From contig NZ_NIQU01000009.1 in the NCBI RefSeq assembly GCF_002741105.1, forward strand, positions 62,001 through 126,000: 64,000 bases of DNA, in the 5' to 3' direction. The notes beneath the pieces were generated by a model, which saw nothing but the letters and a program-made list of their open reading frames with translations, did not search any database and was not told where the DNA came from. How positions within the stretch are numbered: position 1 is the stretch's first letter; the number at the start of each line of letters is the position of its first letter. The position numbers and the translations under genes are program-made. This document shows, piece after piece, positions 42,091 through 50,688 of this stretch. This DNA is from Pseudomonas sediminis (GTDB lineage Bacteria; Pseudomonadota; Gammaproteobacteria; Pseudomonadales; Pseudomonadaceae).

Positions 42091-43998
42091 ATGCAGCGTT
42101 CAATTGCCACCGTTTCCCTCAGCGGTACCCTGCCAGAGAAACTCGAAGCCATCGCCGCGGCCGGTTTCGACGGCGTGGAAATCTTCGAGAACGACCTCCT
42201 CTATTACGACGGCAGCCCTACCGAGATTCGCAAGCGCTGCGCCGACCTTGGCATCGCCATTACCCTGTTCCAGCCATTTCGCGACTTCGAAGGCTGCCGC
42301 CGTGATCGTCTGCAGCGCAACATCGACCGCGCCGAGCGCAAGTTCGACCTGATGCAGGAACTGGGCACCGACCTGGTGCTGGTGTGCAGTAACGTCGCCG
42401 CCGATTCGCTGGGCGATGAAGAAATCCTTGTCGATGACCTGCGTCTGCTGGGCGAGCGCGCCGGTGCGCGCGGCCTGCGTATCGGCTATGAAGCGCTGGC
42501 CTGGGGGCGTCACGTCAACACCTATCAGCAGGTGTGGAACCTGGTGCGACAGGCCGATCACTCGGCCGTCGGGATGATCCTCGACAGCTTCCATACCCTG
42601 TCGCTCAAGGGCGACCCGAGTGCCATCGCCGAGATTCCCGGGGACAAGATTTTCTTCGTGCAAATGGCTGACGCGCCGATCCTGGCGATGGACGTGCTGG
42701 AGTGGAGCCGGCATTTCCGCTGCTTCCCGGGCCAGGGTGAATTCGATCTGGCGGGCTTTCTCGCGCCGATCCTGCGTACTGGCTATCGCGGCCCGCTGTC
42801 GCTGGAAATCTTCAACGATGGCTTCCGCGCCGCACCGCCGCGGCAGAACGCGGCCGATGGCTTGCGCTCATTGCTCTACCTCGAGGAAAAGACCCACAAG
42901 CGTCTCGAGAAAGAGGGGCATCAGATCGAGCCGGGCCTACTGTTCACTCCGCCGGCGGCCCATCCCTACGCGGGTATCGAGTTCCTCGAGTTCGCCGTCG
43001 ATGAGGCGGTGGGTGCACGCCTGGCCGGTTGGCTGGAGCGTCTGGGTTTCGCTCACGCCGGTCAGCACCGTTCCAAGGATGTCAGCCTGCTGCGTCAGGG
43101 CGATATCAATATCGTGCTCAATGCCGAGCCTTACTCTTTCGCGCACAACTTCTTCGCATCCCATGGCCCTTCATTGTGCGCCACGGCATTGCGGGTCAAA
43201 GATGGTGCCGATGCGCTCCAGCGCGCCTGCGATTATCGCGGCCAGCCCTATCGTGGCCTGGTCGGCCCGAACGAGCGCGAGGTGCCGGCTGTACGCGCTC
43301 CGGATGGCAGCCTGATTTATCTGGTGGAGCAGGCTGGTGAAGGCCAGACCATCTATGACACCGACTTCAGCCTGAACCCGGCCGCTACGGCCACGGGCAG
43401 CCTGCAACGTATCGACCACATGGCCCTGGCATTGCCGGCCGATTCGCTGGACAGCTGGGTGCTGTTCTACAAGAGCCTGCTGGACTTCGAGGCGGACGAC
43501 GAGGTGGTCCTGCCCGACCCCTACGGCCTGGTGAAAAGCCGCGCGATTCGTAGTCGCTGCAGCTCGATTCGTCTGCCGCTGAACATCTCGGAGAACCGCA
43601 ACACGGCGATCGCCCATGCGCTGTCCAGCTACCAGGGCTCCGGTGTGCACCACATCGCGTTCTCCTGCGAGGACATCTTCGCCGAGGTGGCGCGGGCCAA
43701 GGAAGCGGGTGTGCCGCTACTGGAAATCCCGCTGAACTACTATGACGACCTGGCCGCGCGCTTCGATTTCGACGACGAATTCCTGAGCGAGCTGGCCTAC
43801 TACAACGTGCTCTATGATCGTGATGCTCAGGGCGGCGAGCTGTTTCATGTCTACACCGAGCCGTTCGAGGAGCGCTTCTTCTTCGAGATCATTCAGCGCA
43901 AGGGCGGTTATGTCGGCTATGGCGCGGCCAACGTCGCGGTACGCCTGGCGGCCATGGCCAAGACGCGCAGCGGTGCGGTGAAGAAACCGAGGCTTTGA
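42091..43998 (+). CDS. quiC1: 3-dehydroshikimate dehydratase QuiC1, fused to an HPPD-like domain
   Basis: A 635-residue two-domain enzyme making protocatechuate from 3-dehydroshikimate. The N-terminal sugar-isomerase-like barrel (about 1-285) has metal ligands Glu134, Asp165, Gln191 and Glu239, at the same numbers I recall for the P. putida enzyme. The C-terminal domain (about 295-635) is a vicinal-oxygen-chelate fold like 4-hydroxyphenylpyruvate dioxygenase and keeps the metal triad His443, His521 and Glu599 (IDHMA, VHHIAF, FFEIIQRKGG). Its reaction is unknown. The ATG at 42091 has GGAG 7 bases upstream; frames open from 42019 lack this. Two palindromic operators precede it. Confidence 0.95.
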   Translation: MQRSIATVSLSGTLPEKLEAIAAAGFDGVEIFENDLLYYDGSPTEIRKRCADLGIAITLFQPFRDFEGCRRDRLQRNIDRAERKFDLMQELGTDLVLVCSNVAADSLGDEEILVDDLRLLGERAGARGLRIGYEALAWGRHVNTYQQVWNLVRQADHSAVGMILDSFHTLSLKGDPSAIAEIPGDKIFFVQMADAPILAMDVLEWSRHFRCFPGQGEFDLAGFLAPILRTGYRGPLSLEIFNDGFRAAPPRQNAADGLRSLLYLEEKTHKRLEKEGHQIEPGLLFTPPAAHPYAGIEFLEFAVDEAVGARLAGWLERLGFAHAGQHRSKDVSLLRQGDINIVLNAEPYSFAHNFFASHGPSLCATALRVKDGADALQRACDYRGQPYRGLVGPNEREVPAVRAPDGSLIYLVEQAGEGQTIYDTDFSLNPAATATGSLQRIDHMALALPADSLDSWVLFYKSLLDFEADDEVVLPDPYGLVKSRAIRSRCSSIRLPLNISENRNTAIAHALSSYQGSGVHHIAFSCEDIFAEVARAKEAGVPLLEIPLNYYDDLAARFDFDDEFLSELAYYNVLYDRDAQGGELFHVYTEPFEERFFFEIIQRKGGYVGYGAANVAVRLAAMAKTRSGAVKKPRL

Positions 43999-44096
43999 TT
44001 CTGGTCTGACGGTGACCATGAGGGGCGCCGCTGCCCAGCGTCTGTGCGGCCTGCCATAATCCGTACACCAATACCTATAAAAAAGACCATTGCCGT

Positions 44097-44768
44097 ATGA
44101 CAGAAGCCGTTGCCAACCTGACCCCGCCACCGACCGAGGTGGTGCGCAAGGTACGTAAGAACAACCCTGAGAAAACCCGTGAGAGCATCCTCCAGGCTGC
44201 CATCACGGAGTTCGTCCAGCAGGGGCTATCCGGGGCGCGGGTGGATGCCATCGCCGAGCGCACCGCCACCTCCAAGCGGATGATCTACTACTACTTCGGC
44301 AGCAAGGAGCAGCTCTACCTCGAGGTGCTGGTCAAACTCTACGGCGACATCCGCGGTACCGAGAGCCGCCTCGACCTGGCGTCCTTGCCACCGGTCCTGG
44401 CGATTCGTCGGCTGGTGGAATTCACCTTCGATCACCATGACCGCAACGTCGACTTCGTGCGCATCGTCAGCATCGAGAACATCCACTACGGCGAATACGT
44501 CAAGCAGTCGCCGGTCATTCGCCAGATGAGCAACGTGGTGCTCGATACCCTCGGCAAGACCCTGCGCCGCGGCGAGGAAGAGGGCGTGTTCCGCCCAGGC
44601 ATCGATGTGTTGGACGTACACCTGCTGATGAGCTCGTTCTGTTTTTACCGCGTATCGAACCGGCATACCTTTGGCGAGATCTTCCAGATCGATCTGCCTG
44701 ACGAACAGGTCAAGCAACGCCACAAGGCAATGATCTGCGAGGCGGTGCTGCGCTACATCCAGGGCTAG
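44097..44768 (+). CDS. TetR-family regulator of the quinate/shikimate genes (proposed)
   Basis: A 223-residue TetR regulator. The helix-turn-helix is at about 25-70 (KTRESILQAAITEFVQQGLSGARVDAIAERTATSKRMIYYYFGSKEQLY) and an effector domain follows, resembling the AcrR/RutR-like C-terminal type. It stands between quiC1 and the convergent dehydrogenase-aroQ unit, so it is the best candidate for the three 14-bp palindromes. The N-terminal basic tail before the motif (KVRKNNPEK) is typical of DNA binding. Ligand unknown; 3-dehydroshikimate or protocatechuate would make sense. Confidence 0.85.
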   Translation: MTEAVANLTPPPTEVVRKVRKNNPEKTRESILQAAITEFVQQGLSGARVDAIAERTATSKRMIYYYFGSKEQLYLEVLVKLYGDIRGTESRLDLASLPPVLAIRRLVEFTFDHHDRNVDFVRIVSIENIHYGEYVKQSPVIRQMSNVVLDTLGKTLRRGEEEGVFRPGIDVLDVHLLMSSFCFYRVSNRHTFGEIFQIDLPDEQVKQRHKAMICEAVLRYIQG

Positions 44769-44779
44769 GACGGAACAAA

Positions 44780-44820
44780 AAAGAGGCCCTGGCCGCGCTG
44801 TGCGCGGCCAGGGCCTCTTT
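44780..44820. terminator. Bidirectional terminator with a 19-bp stem
   Basis: Arms 44780-44798 and 44802-44820 are perfectly inverted around TGT, with A-runs to the left and T-run to the right. It ends both the TetR transcript and the convergent dehydrogenase transcript. Confidence 0.93.
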
Positions 44821-44829
44821 GCATGTGGC

Positions 44830-45684
44830 TCAGCTGAAACTGGCGAAGTGCGCCTGCATGCGTTCGGCATCGGCCGGGCGGCCGCTGAACAGTTCGAACG
44901 CCTTGACCGCCTGGAACACCGCCATGGTGCCGCCATCCAGGGTGCGGCAGCCCAGGGCGCGGGCGTGGCACAGCAGTTCGGTTTCCAGCGGGAAGTAGAT
45001 GATCTCGGCGACCCACAACTCGGCGTGCAGCAGCTCCACCGGCAGCGGTGTGCCCGGTAGCTTGGCCATGCCCACTGGCGTGGTATTGACCAGGCCATCG
45101 GCAGCCGCGACTTCGCCTGCCAGGTCGTCACCTGCGATGGCGCGCTCGCTACCAAAGTGAGCGTTGAGGTTGTCTGCCAGGGCCTGGGCGCGGCCTGGCT
45201 CCACCTCGAAAATGCACAGGCGTTCGACGCCTTCGGCGAGCAGGGCATGAGCCACGGCTGCGCCGGCCCCCCCAGCGCCCATCTGTACTACGCGACGGCG
45301 GGCCACGTTGGGCAGGCCACGGCGCAAGCCCTCGGCGAAGCCCAGGCAATCGGTGTTGTGGCCGACACGCTTGCCGTCCTTGAGCACCACGGTGTTCACC
45401 GCGCCAATGCCACGCGCCTCGCTCGATAGCTCGTCGAGCAGTGGGATGATCGCCTGCTTGGCCGGGAAGGTGATGTTGAGGCCGGTAAAGCCCATGTGCT
45501 GCGCCGCATCGAGCAGGCTAGGCAGCGCATCGAGGTCGAGGCCCAATTGGTCGAGGTCGATCAAACGATAGAGGTAGCGCAACCCCTGTGCATCGCCTTC
45601 GCGCTCGTGCATGGCTGGCGTGCGGGAGGCCTGAATACCTTTGCCGATGAGACCGGCGAGAATGCCGCTGTTGACGCTAGACAT
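44830..45684 (-). CDS. NAD-type quinate/shikimate dehydrogenase
   Basis: A 284-residue AroE-superfamily enzyme that oxidises shikimate and probably quinate. The substrate site is GKGIQASRTPAMHEREG; catalytic Lys76 (NITFPAKQ) and Asp112 (GHNTD) are present. After GAGGAGAAVAHAL the second strand ends IFEVE, an acidic residue where NADP-dependent AroE has basic NRT; NAD is therefore favoured. The sequence resembles Corynebacterium QsuD and the RifI-type group more than biosynthetic AroE. It starts 4 bases after the aroQ stop. The start at 45684 gives the family N-terminus. Confidence 0.92.
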   Translation of the reverse strand: MSSVNSGILAGLIGKGIQASRTPAMHEREGDAQGLRYLYRLIDLDQLGLDLDALPSLLDAAQHMGFTGLNITFPAKQAIIPLLDELSSEARGIGAVNTVVLKDGKRVGHNTDCLGFAEGLRRGLPNVARRRVVQMGAGGAGAAVAHALLAEGVERLCIFEVEPGRAQALADNLNAHFGSERAIAGDDLAGEVAAADGLVNTTPVGMAKLPGTPLPVELLHAELWVAEIIYFPLETELLCHARALGCRTLDGGTMAVFQAVKAFELFSGRPADAERMQAHFASFS

Positions 45685-45688
45685 GACC

Positions 45689-46129
45689 TTACCCCTTGAG
45701 CGATTGAGCGAAGTACTGCAGGCCGAGCCGATAACCCTGGCTGCCGAGGCCACAGATGACACCGACGGCGATCGTCGAGACGAACGAGTGATGACGGAAC
45801 GGCTCGCGCTTGTGCACGTTGGACAGGTGCACTTCGATCACCGGCAGTTCGCTGGCCACCAGCGCATCGCGAATGGCTACCGAAGTGTGGGTCCAGGCTG
45901 CCGGATTGATCAGAATGCCGGCGCAGCGCCCACGTGCGGCATGAATCCAGTCGAGCAGCTCGCCTTCGTGGTTGGTCTGGCGAAACTCGATCTTCAAACC
46001 GTGTTCGGCGGCGGTATCGGCGCAAAGCTGGGAAATGTCGGCGAGGGTTTCATGGCCATAGGTGGCCGGTTCGCGGGTTCCAAGCAGGTTCAGATTGGGG
46101 CCATTGAGTACAAGAATGCAGGGCGTCAT
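45689..46129 (-). CDS. aroQ: 3-dehydroquinate dehydratase, type II
   Basis: A 146-residue dodecameric-type dehydratase interconverting 3-dehydroquinate and 3-dehydroshikimate. The motifs LVLNGPNLNLLGTREPATYG (catalytic Tyr), NPAAWTHTSVAIRDAL and EVHLSNVHKREPFRHHS (catalytic His) are intact. It is likely a catabolic copy, since it heads an operon with the NAD dehydrogenase and has an operator copy (46173) and an AACAACAA motif ahead. The canonical pseudomonad aroQ next to accB is elsewhere. Confidence 0.95.
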   Translation of the reverse strand: MTPCILVLNGPNLNLLGTREPATYGHETLADISQLCADTAAEHGLKIEFRQTNHEGELLDWIHAARGRCAGILINPAAWTHTSVAIRDALVASELPVIEVHLSNVHKREPFRHHSFVSTIAVGVICGLGSQGYRLGLQYFAQSLKG

Positions 46130-46140
46130 GGGGTGTCTCT

Positions 46141-46148
46141 TGTTGTTG
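46141..46148 (-). promoter_or_regulatory. Crc/Hfq-type CA motif before aroQ
   Basis: AACAACAA on the minus strand, in ACAACAACAAGAGA, is a full AANAANAA match 12-19 bases before the aroQ start. Confidence 0.55.
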
Positions 46149-46172
46149 TGACGTGACTGCGGGGAAAATGTA

Positions 46173-46186
46173 CTAACTGGTTAATT
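46173..46186. promoter_or_regulatory. 14-bp palindrome ACTAAC-TG-GTTAAT, copy 3
   Basis: Inverted 6-2-6 repeat with one asymmetric base, 43 bases before the aroQ start, in a TGTACTAACTGGTTAATTCA context shared with copy 1 (GTACTAACTGGTTCGTTC reversed). No 17-bp palindrome accompanies it. Confidence 0.72.
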
Positions 46187-46217
46187 CAGTCAATTCAGTG
46201 GCGGCCAAACGGGCACG

Positions 46218-46256
46218 CAAAAAATGCCTGCTGCCCCTGGATGGGGCGGCAGGCAT
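46218..46256 (-). terminator. Terminator of the wsp operon
   Basis: ATGCCTGC-T-GCCCC and GGGGC-G-GCAGGCAT pair with one G-T wobble around a 5-nt loop and are followed on the minus strand by six T. It isolates wspR from the aroQ promoter. Confidence 0.92.
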
Positions 46257-46338
46257 CAGTAAATGCGCGGGTTACGAGGAATCTCGGCAGAGCCGAAGAG
46301 AGTCAGGAAAGTGGGCGATTACCGCCCGTGGAGCGGGC

Positions 46339-47361
46339 TCAGTGATTTTCGCCTGCCTGCGCCACCTGATTGCGGCCGCTGTGCTTGGCCAGGTAAAGGC
46401 CTTCATCGGCCTTTATCACCAGGCTCAGCGGGTCATGTTCCACAGAGGGGCGGATGGTGGCGATACCTATGCTTACGCTGATTGGCGAGCCCGGCTTGGG
46501 TAGGTCGTGAGGAATACCCATCCCTTCCACTGCGCGGCGGATTTTTTCTGCCTGCAGGCGCGCGCCGCCGGCTGCAGTGCCGGGCATGATCACCGCGAAT
46601 TCCTCGCCACCGTAGCGGGCTGCCAGGTCGGTGGCGCGTGTGCAGCTGGCGCGCAGCGACTCACCAACGCGGCGCAATACTTCATCGCCAGCGACGTGGC
46701 CGTGCTGGTCGTTGTAGGCCTTGAAATAGTCGACGTCGATCATCAGCAGCGACAGTTCGCTCTGATCGCGCAGGGCGCGGCTCCACTCGATCTCCAGGTA
46801 TTCGTCGAAGTAGCGGCGGTTGGCCAGGCCGGTGAGGCCGTCGGACTTGATCAGGCGCTGCAGCACCAGATTGGTATCGAGCAACTGCTGCTGGCTTTCG
46901 CGCAGGGCGCGGTAGGCTTCGTCGCGCTGCAGCATGGTCAGGTAGGAGCGCGAGTGGTAGCGAATGCGCGCGAGCAACTCGATCACATCCGGCAGCTTGA
47001 CCAGGTAATCGTTGGCACCGGCGGTGAAGGCGGCGCTCTTGACCTTGGGGTCTTCCTTGGTCGACAGCACGATGATCGGCACATCGCGCAGGCCGGGCGC
47101 CGCGCGGTACTGGGCGAGCAGCTCAAGGCCGTCGACACCGGGCATGATCAGGTCCTGCAGGATCACCGTCGGCTTGATCTGCTGAGCCACGCTCAGCGCC
47201 TGGTGCGGGTCGGAGCAGAAGTGGAAGTCGATATCGCTCTCTTCACTCAGGGCACGTCGCACGGCTTCGCCGATCATGGCCTGGTCGTCGACCAGCAGCA
47301 CCATCATCGAATAGTCGGGCAAACCGTGATGATGGTTGGAGTTACCTTGAGGCCGTTGCAT
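46339..47361 (-). CDS. wspR: Diguanylate cyclase response regulator WspR
   Basis: A 340-residue output of the Wsp system making c-di-GMP from two GTP. The receiver domain (about 20-140) has phospho-acceptor Asp70 (VILQDLIMPG), a linking coiled coil follows (about 145-172), and the GGDEF domain has the active motif GGEEF at 251-255. The inhibitory site RxxD is present as RATD (242-245). The numbering matches P. aeruginosa WspR closely. GGAG is 8 bases before the ATG. It is the last gene of the operon. Confidence 0.97.
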   Translation of the reverse strand: MQRPQGNSNHHHGLPDYSMMVLLVDDQAMIGEAVRRALSEESDIDFHFCSDPHQALSVAQQIKPTVILQDLIMPGVDGLELLAQYRAAPGLRDVPIIVLSTKEDPKVKSAAFTAGANDYLVKLPDVIELLARIRYHSRSYLTMLQRDEAYRALRESQQQLLDTNLVLQRLIKSDGLTGLANRRYFDEYLEIEWSRALRDQSELSLLMIDVDYFKAYNDQHGHVAGDEVLRRVGESLRASCTRATDLAARYGGEEFAVIMPGTAAGGARLQAEKIRRAVEGMGIPHDLPKPGSPISVSIGIATIRPSVEHDPLSLVIKADEGLYLAKHSGRNQVAQAGENH

Positions 47362-47422
47362 AAGCGCGTCTCCGCCTTTGTTTTCGTAGGTTACGCGGCT
47401 GCTTTGGCCGCGGTTGGCGTTT

Positions 47423-48427
47423 TTAGCCCAGGCGCTCGATCAGGCGCGTGGGAATTCTGTCCAGGGCTAGTACTTCTGCTGCGGCACCCAGTGCCACGGC
47501 GGCCTTGGGCATGCCGTAGACGGCGCTGCTGGCCTGGTCCTGGGCGATGGTATGAAAGCCGCGTTCACGCATCAGCTTCAGGCCCCTGGCGCCATCGCGG
47601 CCCATGCCCGTCAGCAACACGCCGATAGCATCACCTCGCCAGTAGGTGGCCACACTTTCGAAGAATACATCGATAGAGGGCCGGTAGACCTGATCGGCAG
47701 GTTCGCGTCGATAGACCAGGCGCCCCTCGGGCGCCAGATACAGGTGGTTGTTGGTGCCGGCCAGCAGCACGGTAGCCGGCTGCAACACTTCGCCTTCCCG
47801 CGCCAGGCGCACGGGTATGTGCGATTCACTGCCGAGCCACTGGGCCATGCCGGCGGCGAAGACTTCGTCGACATGCTGCACCAGCACGATGCTGGCAGGA
47901 AAATCCGCCGGGATCTGCCGCAGCAGTTCCACCAGTGAAGCCGGGCCGCCCGCCGATGCACCGATGGCCACCAGGCTCTTGCCACGGTTGTCGGCACTGC
48001 GCACGGGCGTCGGTTTGACCGAGCGCGAGGTCTTGTGGCCGATCATCCAGGCGATGTTATGGATCTTGCGCCGCACGGTCGCGGCATCGAGCACCTGCTG
48101 CGGGCCAAGCGACGGCGCGGCAACCACATCCAGCGCACCGGCGCCCATGGCGTCGAACACCCGTGACATGTTGCGCTCGACATCCGAGGTGACGATGAGA
48201 ATGGCGCAGGGGGTGTCGTGCATGATGCGTCGGGTCGCTTCCACGCCGTCCATGCCGGGCATTAGCATGTCCATCAGCAGCAGGTCGGGCAGGTCGTCGC
48301 GGCAGCGGCTGACCGCTTCCTCGCCATTGCTGGCGACCCAGATCAACTGGTACTCGGGTTCTGCCGCCAGCGCACGGCGCAGGGCTTCGACCGCCAGGGG
48401 CATGTCGTTGGCAATGGCGATCCTCAT
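47423..48427 (-). CDS. wspF: Chemoreceptor methylesterase WspF
   Basis: A 334-residue CheB-type methylesterase that demethylates WspA and lowers signalling. The receiver has Asp53 (LLLMDMLMPGMDG); the esterase has catalytic Ser158 (IGASAGGPASL), His185 (LVQHVDE) and Asp278 (GMGRDGARG). All catalytic residues are intact, so this strain should not be locked in a high c-di-GMP state through wspF. It overlaps wspE by ATGA. Confidence 0.97.
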   Translation of the reverse strand: MRIAIANDMPLAVEALRRALAAEPEYQLIWVASNGEEAVSRCRDDLPDLLLMDMLMPGMDGVEATRRIMHDTPCAILIVTSDVERNMSRVFDAMGAGALDVVAAPSLGPQQVLDAATVRRKIHNIAWMIGHKTSRSVKPTPVRSADNRGKSLVAIGASAGGPASLVELLRQIPADFPASIVLVQHVDEVFAAGMAQWLGSESHIPVRLAREGEVLQPATVLLAGTNNHLYLAPEGRLVYRREPADQVYRPSIDVFFESVATYWRGDAIGVLLTGMGRDGARGLKLMRERGFHTIAQDQASSAVYGMPKAAVALGAAAEVLALDRIPTRLIERLG

Positions 48428-50688
48428 TCGCGGGCCTCACCGATCAGGGTTTGTACGGCGTCCAGCAGTGCTTCGTCATGGAAGCTGGCCTTGGCCAGGT
48501 AATAGTCGGCGCCGGCCTCCAGGCCGCGGCGGCGATCTTCCTCGCGATCCTTGTACGACACCACCATCACTGGCAGCGAGCGCAGGCGTGGGTCCTGGCG
48601 CACTAGGGTGACCAGCTCGATACCGTCCATGCGCGGCATGTCGATATCGGTGATCAGCAGGTCGAAGGTCTCGGCACGCAGGGCGTTCCAGCCATCCATG
48701 CCGTCGACGGCGACCGATACCTGATAACCGCGGCTGAGCAGCAGTTTGCGCTCCAGTTCGCGCACGGTGAGCGAGTCATCCACCACCAGCACGCGCTTGC
48801 TGACAGCCTGGCGCGCATGACTGGCATGGTCGACACGCTCCAGGTGACCGGTGCCGAGCAATTTACCCACCGAGTTGAGCAGGTCGTCGACGTCGAGGAT
48901 CAGCACCGGCGTACCGTCGTGCAGCAGGGCACCGGCAGCAACGTCGCGCATCTTGCCCAGGCGTCCATCGAGGGGCATCAGCACCAGGGTGAACTCGCCA
49001 AGGAAGGCTTCGACCGCCAGGCCGTGATACTGCTCGCGGTCGCGAATCAGCACGATGGGGATGCTGTCATCATCGCCCTGTTTTTCATTGCATTGCAGCA
49101 GCTGTGCGGCGGAGATCAGGCCGACGTGCTCGTCCTCCAGCCAGAAGTGCTGGCGCCCCTCGAGCTGGACGATGGCGCTGCGTGGCAGGCGCAGCATGCG
49201 TTCGATCTGCGCCAGCGGGAAGGCATAGGCCTCGCCGCCGATGGTCACTACCAGCGCGCGTACCACCGAGAGCGTCAATGGCAGTTCGAGGTGGAACAGG
49301 CAGCCCTGGTCGGGGTTCTGCAGCAGCCGCACGTTGCCGCGCATGCGGCGAATCTCGTGTTGCACCACGTCGAGGCCGACACCGCGCCCGGAGACTTCGG
49401 TGACCTGCTGGCTCATGCTGAAACCGGGCAGGAAGAGGAAGGCCAGCAGCTCGTCCTCGGTCATCTGCTCGACCTGCTCGGCGGTGGCGAAACGGCGTTT
49501 GATCACCGCCTGGGCAACGCGTTCGAGGTCGATACCGGCGCCGTCGTCGCTGACCTCCAGCACCAGCATGCCGGCGTGATGACGCGCGCGCAGCTGAACC
49601 ACACCTTCTTCCGGCTTGCCCTTGCGAGCGCGTAGCGCCGGCGGCTCGATGCCGTGATCGACAGCGTTGCGCAGCAGGTGCGTCAGGGGGGCTTCCAGGC
49701 GCTCCAGCACGTCGCGGTCGACCTGAGTGTTTTCTCCCTCGATCTCCAGGCGCACCTGCTTGCCCAGCGAGCGGCCCAGGTCACGCAGCATGCGTGTCTG
49801 CCCGGTGAGCACATCGGCGAAGGGGCGCATGCGCGAAGCCAGGGCCAGGTCGTACAGTTGCTGCGTGCGTTGCCCGCCGTACCAGACGAAGTCGTCGAAC
49901 AGTTCCTGATGGGCTTGCAGCTGTTGCTGGCATTCGATCAGCAGGTTGCGGCTCTCGGCGAACAGCGCCTGGGCGGAGGCGTCCAGGTCCGTGCCGAGCA
50001 GGTGCTCGCGCAGGCTCTCCAGGGTGCGGCGTGCCGACTCCTGCTGGCGCTTGAGGCGATGCAGCGAATCGTTCAGCGGCTTGGTGCGCTGGAATTCCAC
50101 CAGCGATTTACCGGACAGGTCGATCAGGTGATCGAAGCGTTCGGCCGACACCCGCAATACGCGACTGATGCGTTCGTCGGCCACTGGTTCGGCGGGGGTG
50201 GCAGCGGTCGGCGTGGGCGTTTCCGGCAGGCTGGCCGGTTTGGCTTCGGCGACAAACGCGGCGCTTTCACCTGGTTGCACGCGCAGTGCCGGTACGGCGT
50301 TGCCAAGCAGCACCTGCAGACGTGTGGTGACGGTTTCTACACGTGCTTCCAGCTCGGCGTCCTGCTGTGCCTGGCCGATGCGCAGGAGCAGGTCGGAGCC
50401 TTGCAGCAGGGCGTCGATGTGGTCGGGCAGCAGGCGCAGCAGGCCTTCCTGGGCGGCGACCAGCAAGTCTTCCATGGCGTGGGCGACCTGCACGCCATGG
50501 TCCAGGCCGACGATGCGCGCTGCGCCCTTGAGCGAGTGCGCGGCGCGCATGCAGGCTTCCAGCTGGCTGGCGTTGCTCGGGTCACGCTCGAGAATCAGCA
50601 GGCCGGTATCGAGCACCTGCTTCTGCGCCTCGGCCTCCAGCCGGAACAGGTCGAGTAGCGATGCATCCCTCATCTGGTCAGGTGTCAC
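48424..50688 (-). CDS. wspE: Hybrid histidine kinase WspE
   Basis: A 754-residue CheA-like kinase with its own receiver. In order: an Hpt domain (about 5-105, His51 in AAHSLKGAAR), a dimerisation and ATPase core (about 265-470, with HLLRNAVDHGIEPP, DDGAGID and GRGVGLDVV), a CheW-like domain (about 475-610) and a C-terminal receiver (about 630-754, Asp681 in LLITDIDMPRMDG). The start is GTG at 50688 (VTPDQMRDASLLDLFRLEA), with GGGAG 7 bases upstream and a GTGA overlap with wspD. A longer frame to 50757 would lie inside wspD. Confidence 0.96.
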   Translation of the reverse strand: MTPDQMRDASLLDLFRLEAEAQKQVLDTGLLILERDPSNASQLEACMRAAHSLKGAARIVGLDHGVQVAHAMEDLLVAAQEGLLRLLPDHIDALLQGSDLLLRIGQAQQDAELEARVETVTTRLQVLLGNAVPALRVQPGESAAFVAEAKPASLPETPTPTAATPAEPVADERISRVLRVSAERFDHLIDLSGKSLVEFQRTKPLNDSLHRLKRQQESARRTLESLREHLLGTDLDASAQALFAESRNLLIECQQQLQAHQELFDDFVWYGGQRTQQLYDLALASRMRPFADVLTGQTRMLRDLGRSLGKQVRLEIEGENTQVDRDVLERLEAPLTHLLRNAVDHGIEPPALRARKGKPEEGVVQLRARHHAGMLVLEVSDDGAGIDLERVAQAVIKRRFATAEQVEQMTEDELLAFLFLPGFSMSQQVTEVSGRGVGLDVVQHEIRRMRGNVRLLQNPDQGCLFHLELPLTLSVVRALVVTIGGEAYAFPLAQIERMLRLPRSAIVQLEGRQHFWLEDEHVGLISAAQLLQCNEKQGDDDSIPIVLIRDREQYHGLAVEAFLGEFTLVLMPLDGRLGKMRDVAAGALLHDGTPVLILDVDDLLNSVGKLLGTGHLERVDHASHARQAVSKRVLVVDDSLTVRELERKLLLSRGYQVSVAVDGMDGWNALRAETFDLLITDIDMPRMDGIELVTLVRQDPRLRSLPVMVVSYKDREEDRRRGLEAGADYYLAKASFHDEALLDAVQTLIGEARE

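Noticed and set aside
44780..44820. The long hairpin after the TetR gene as an attachment site or mobile-element end
   Set aside because: The A-run and T-run on either side and the convergent genes explain it fully as a bidirectional terminator.
46507..47628. A 373-codon frame antisense to wspR and the end of wspF
   Set aside because: It crosses two well-supported genes and has no family features.
47423..48427. A loss-of-function wspF that would cause a wrinkly phenotype
   Set aside because: Catalytic Ser158, His185, Asp278 and phospho-acceptor Asp53 are all present and the frame is intact.
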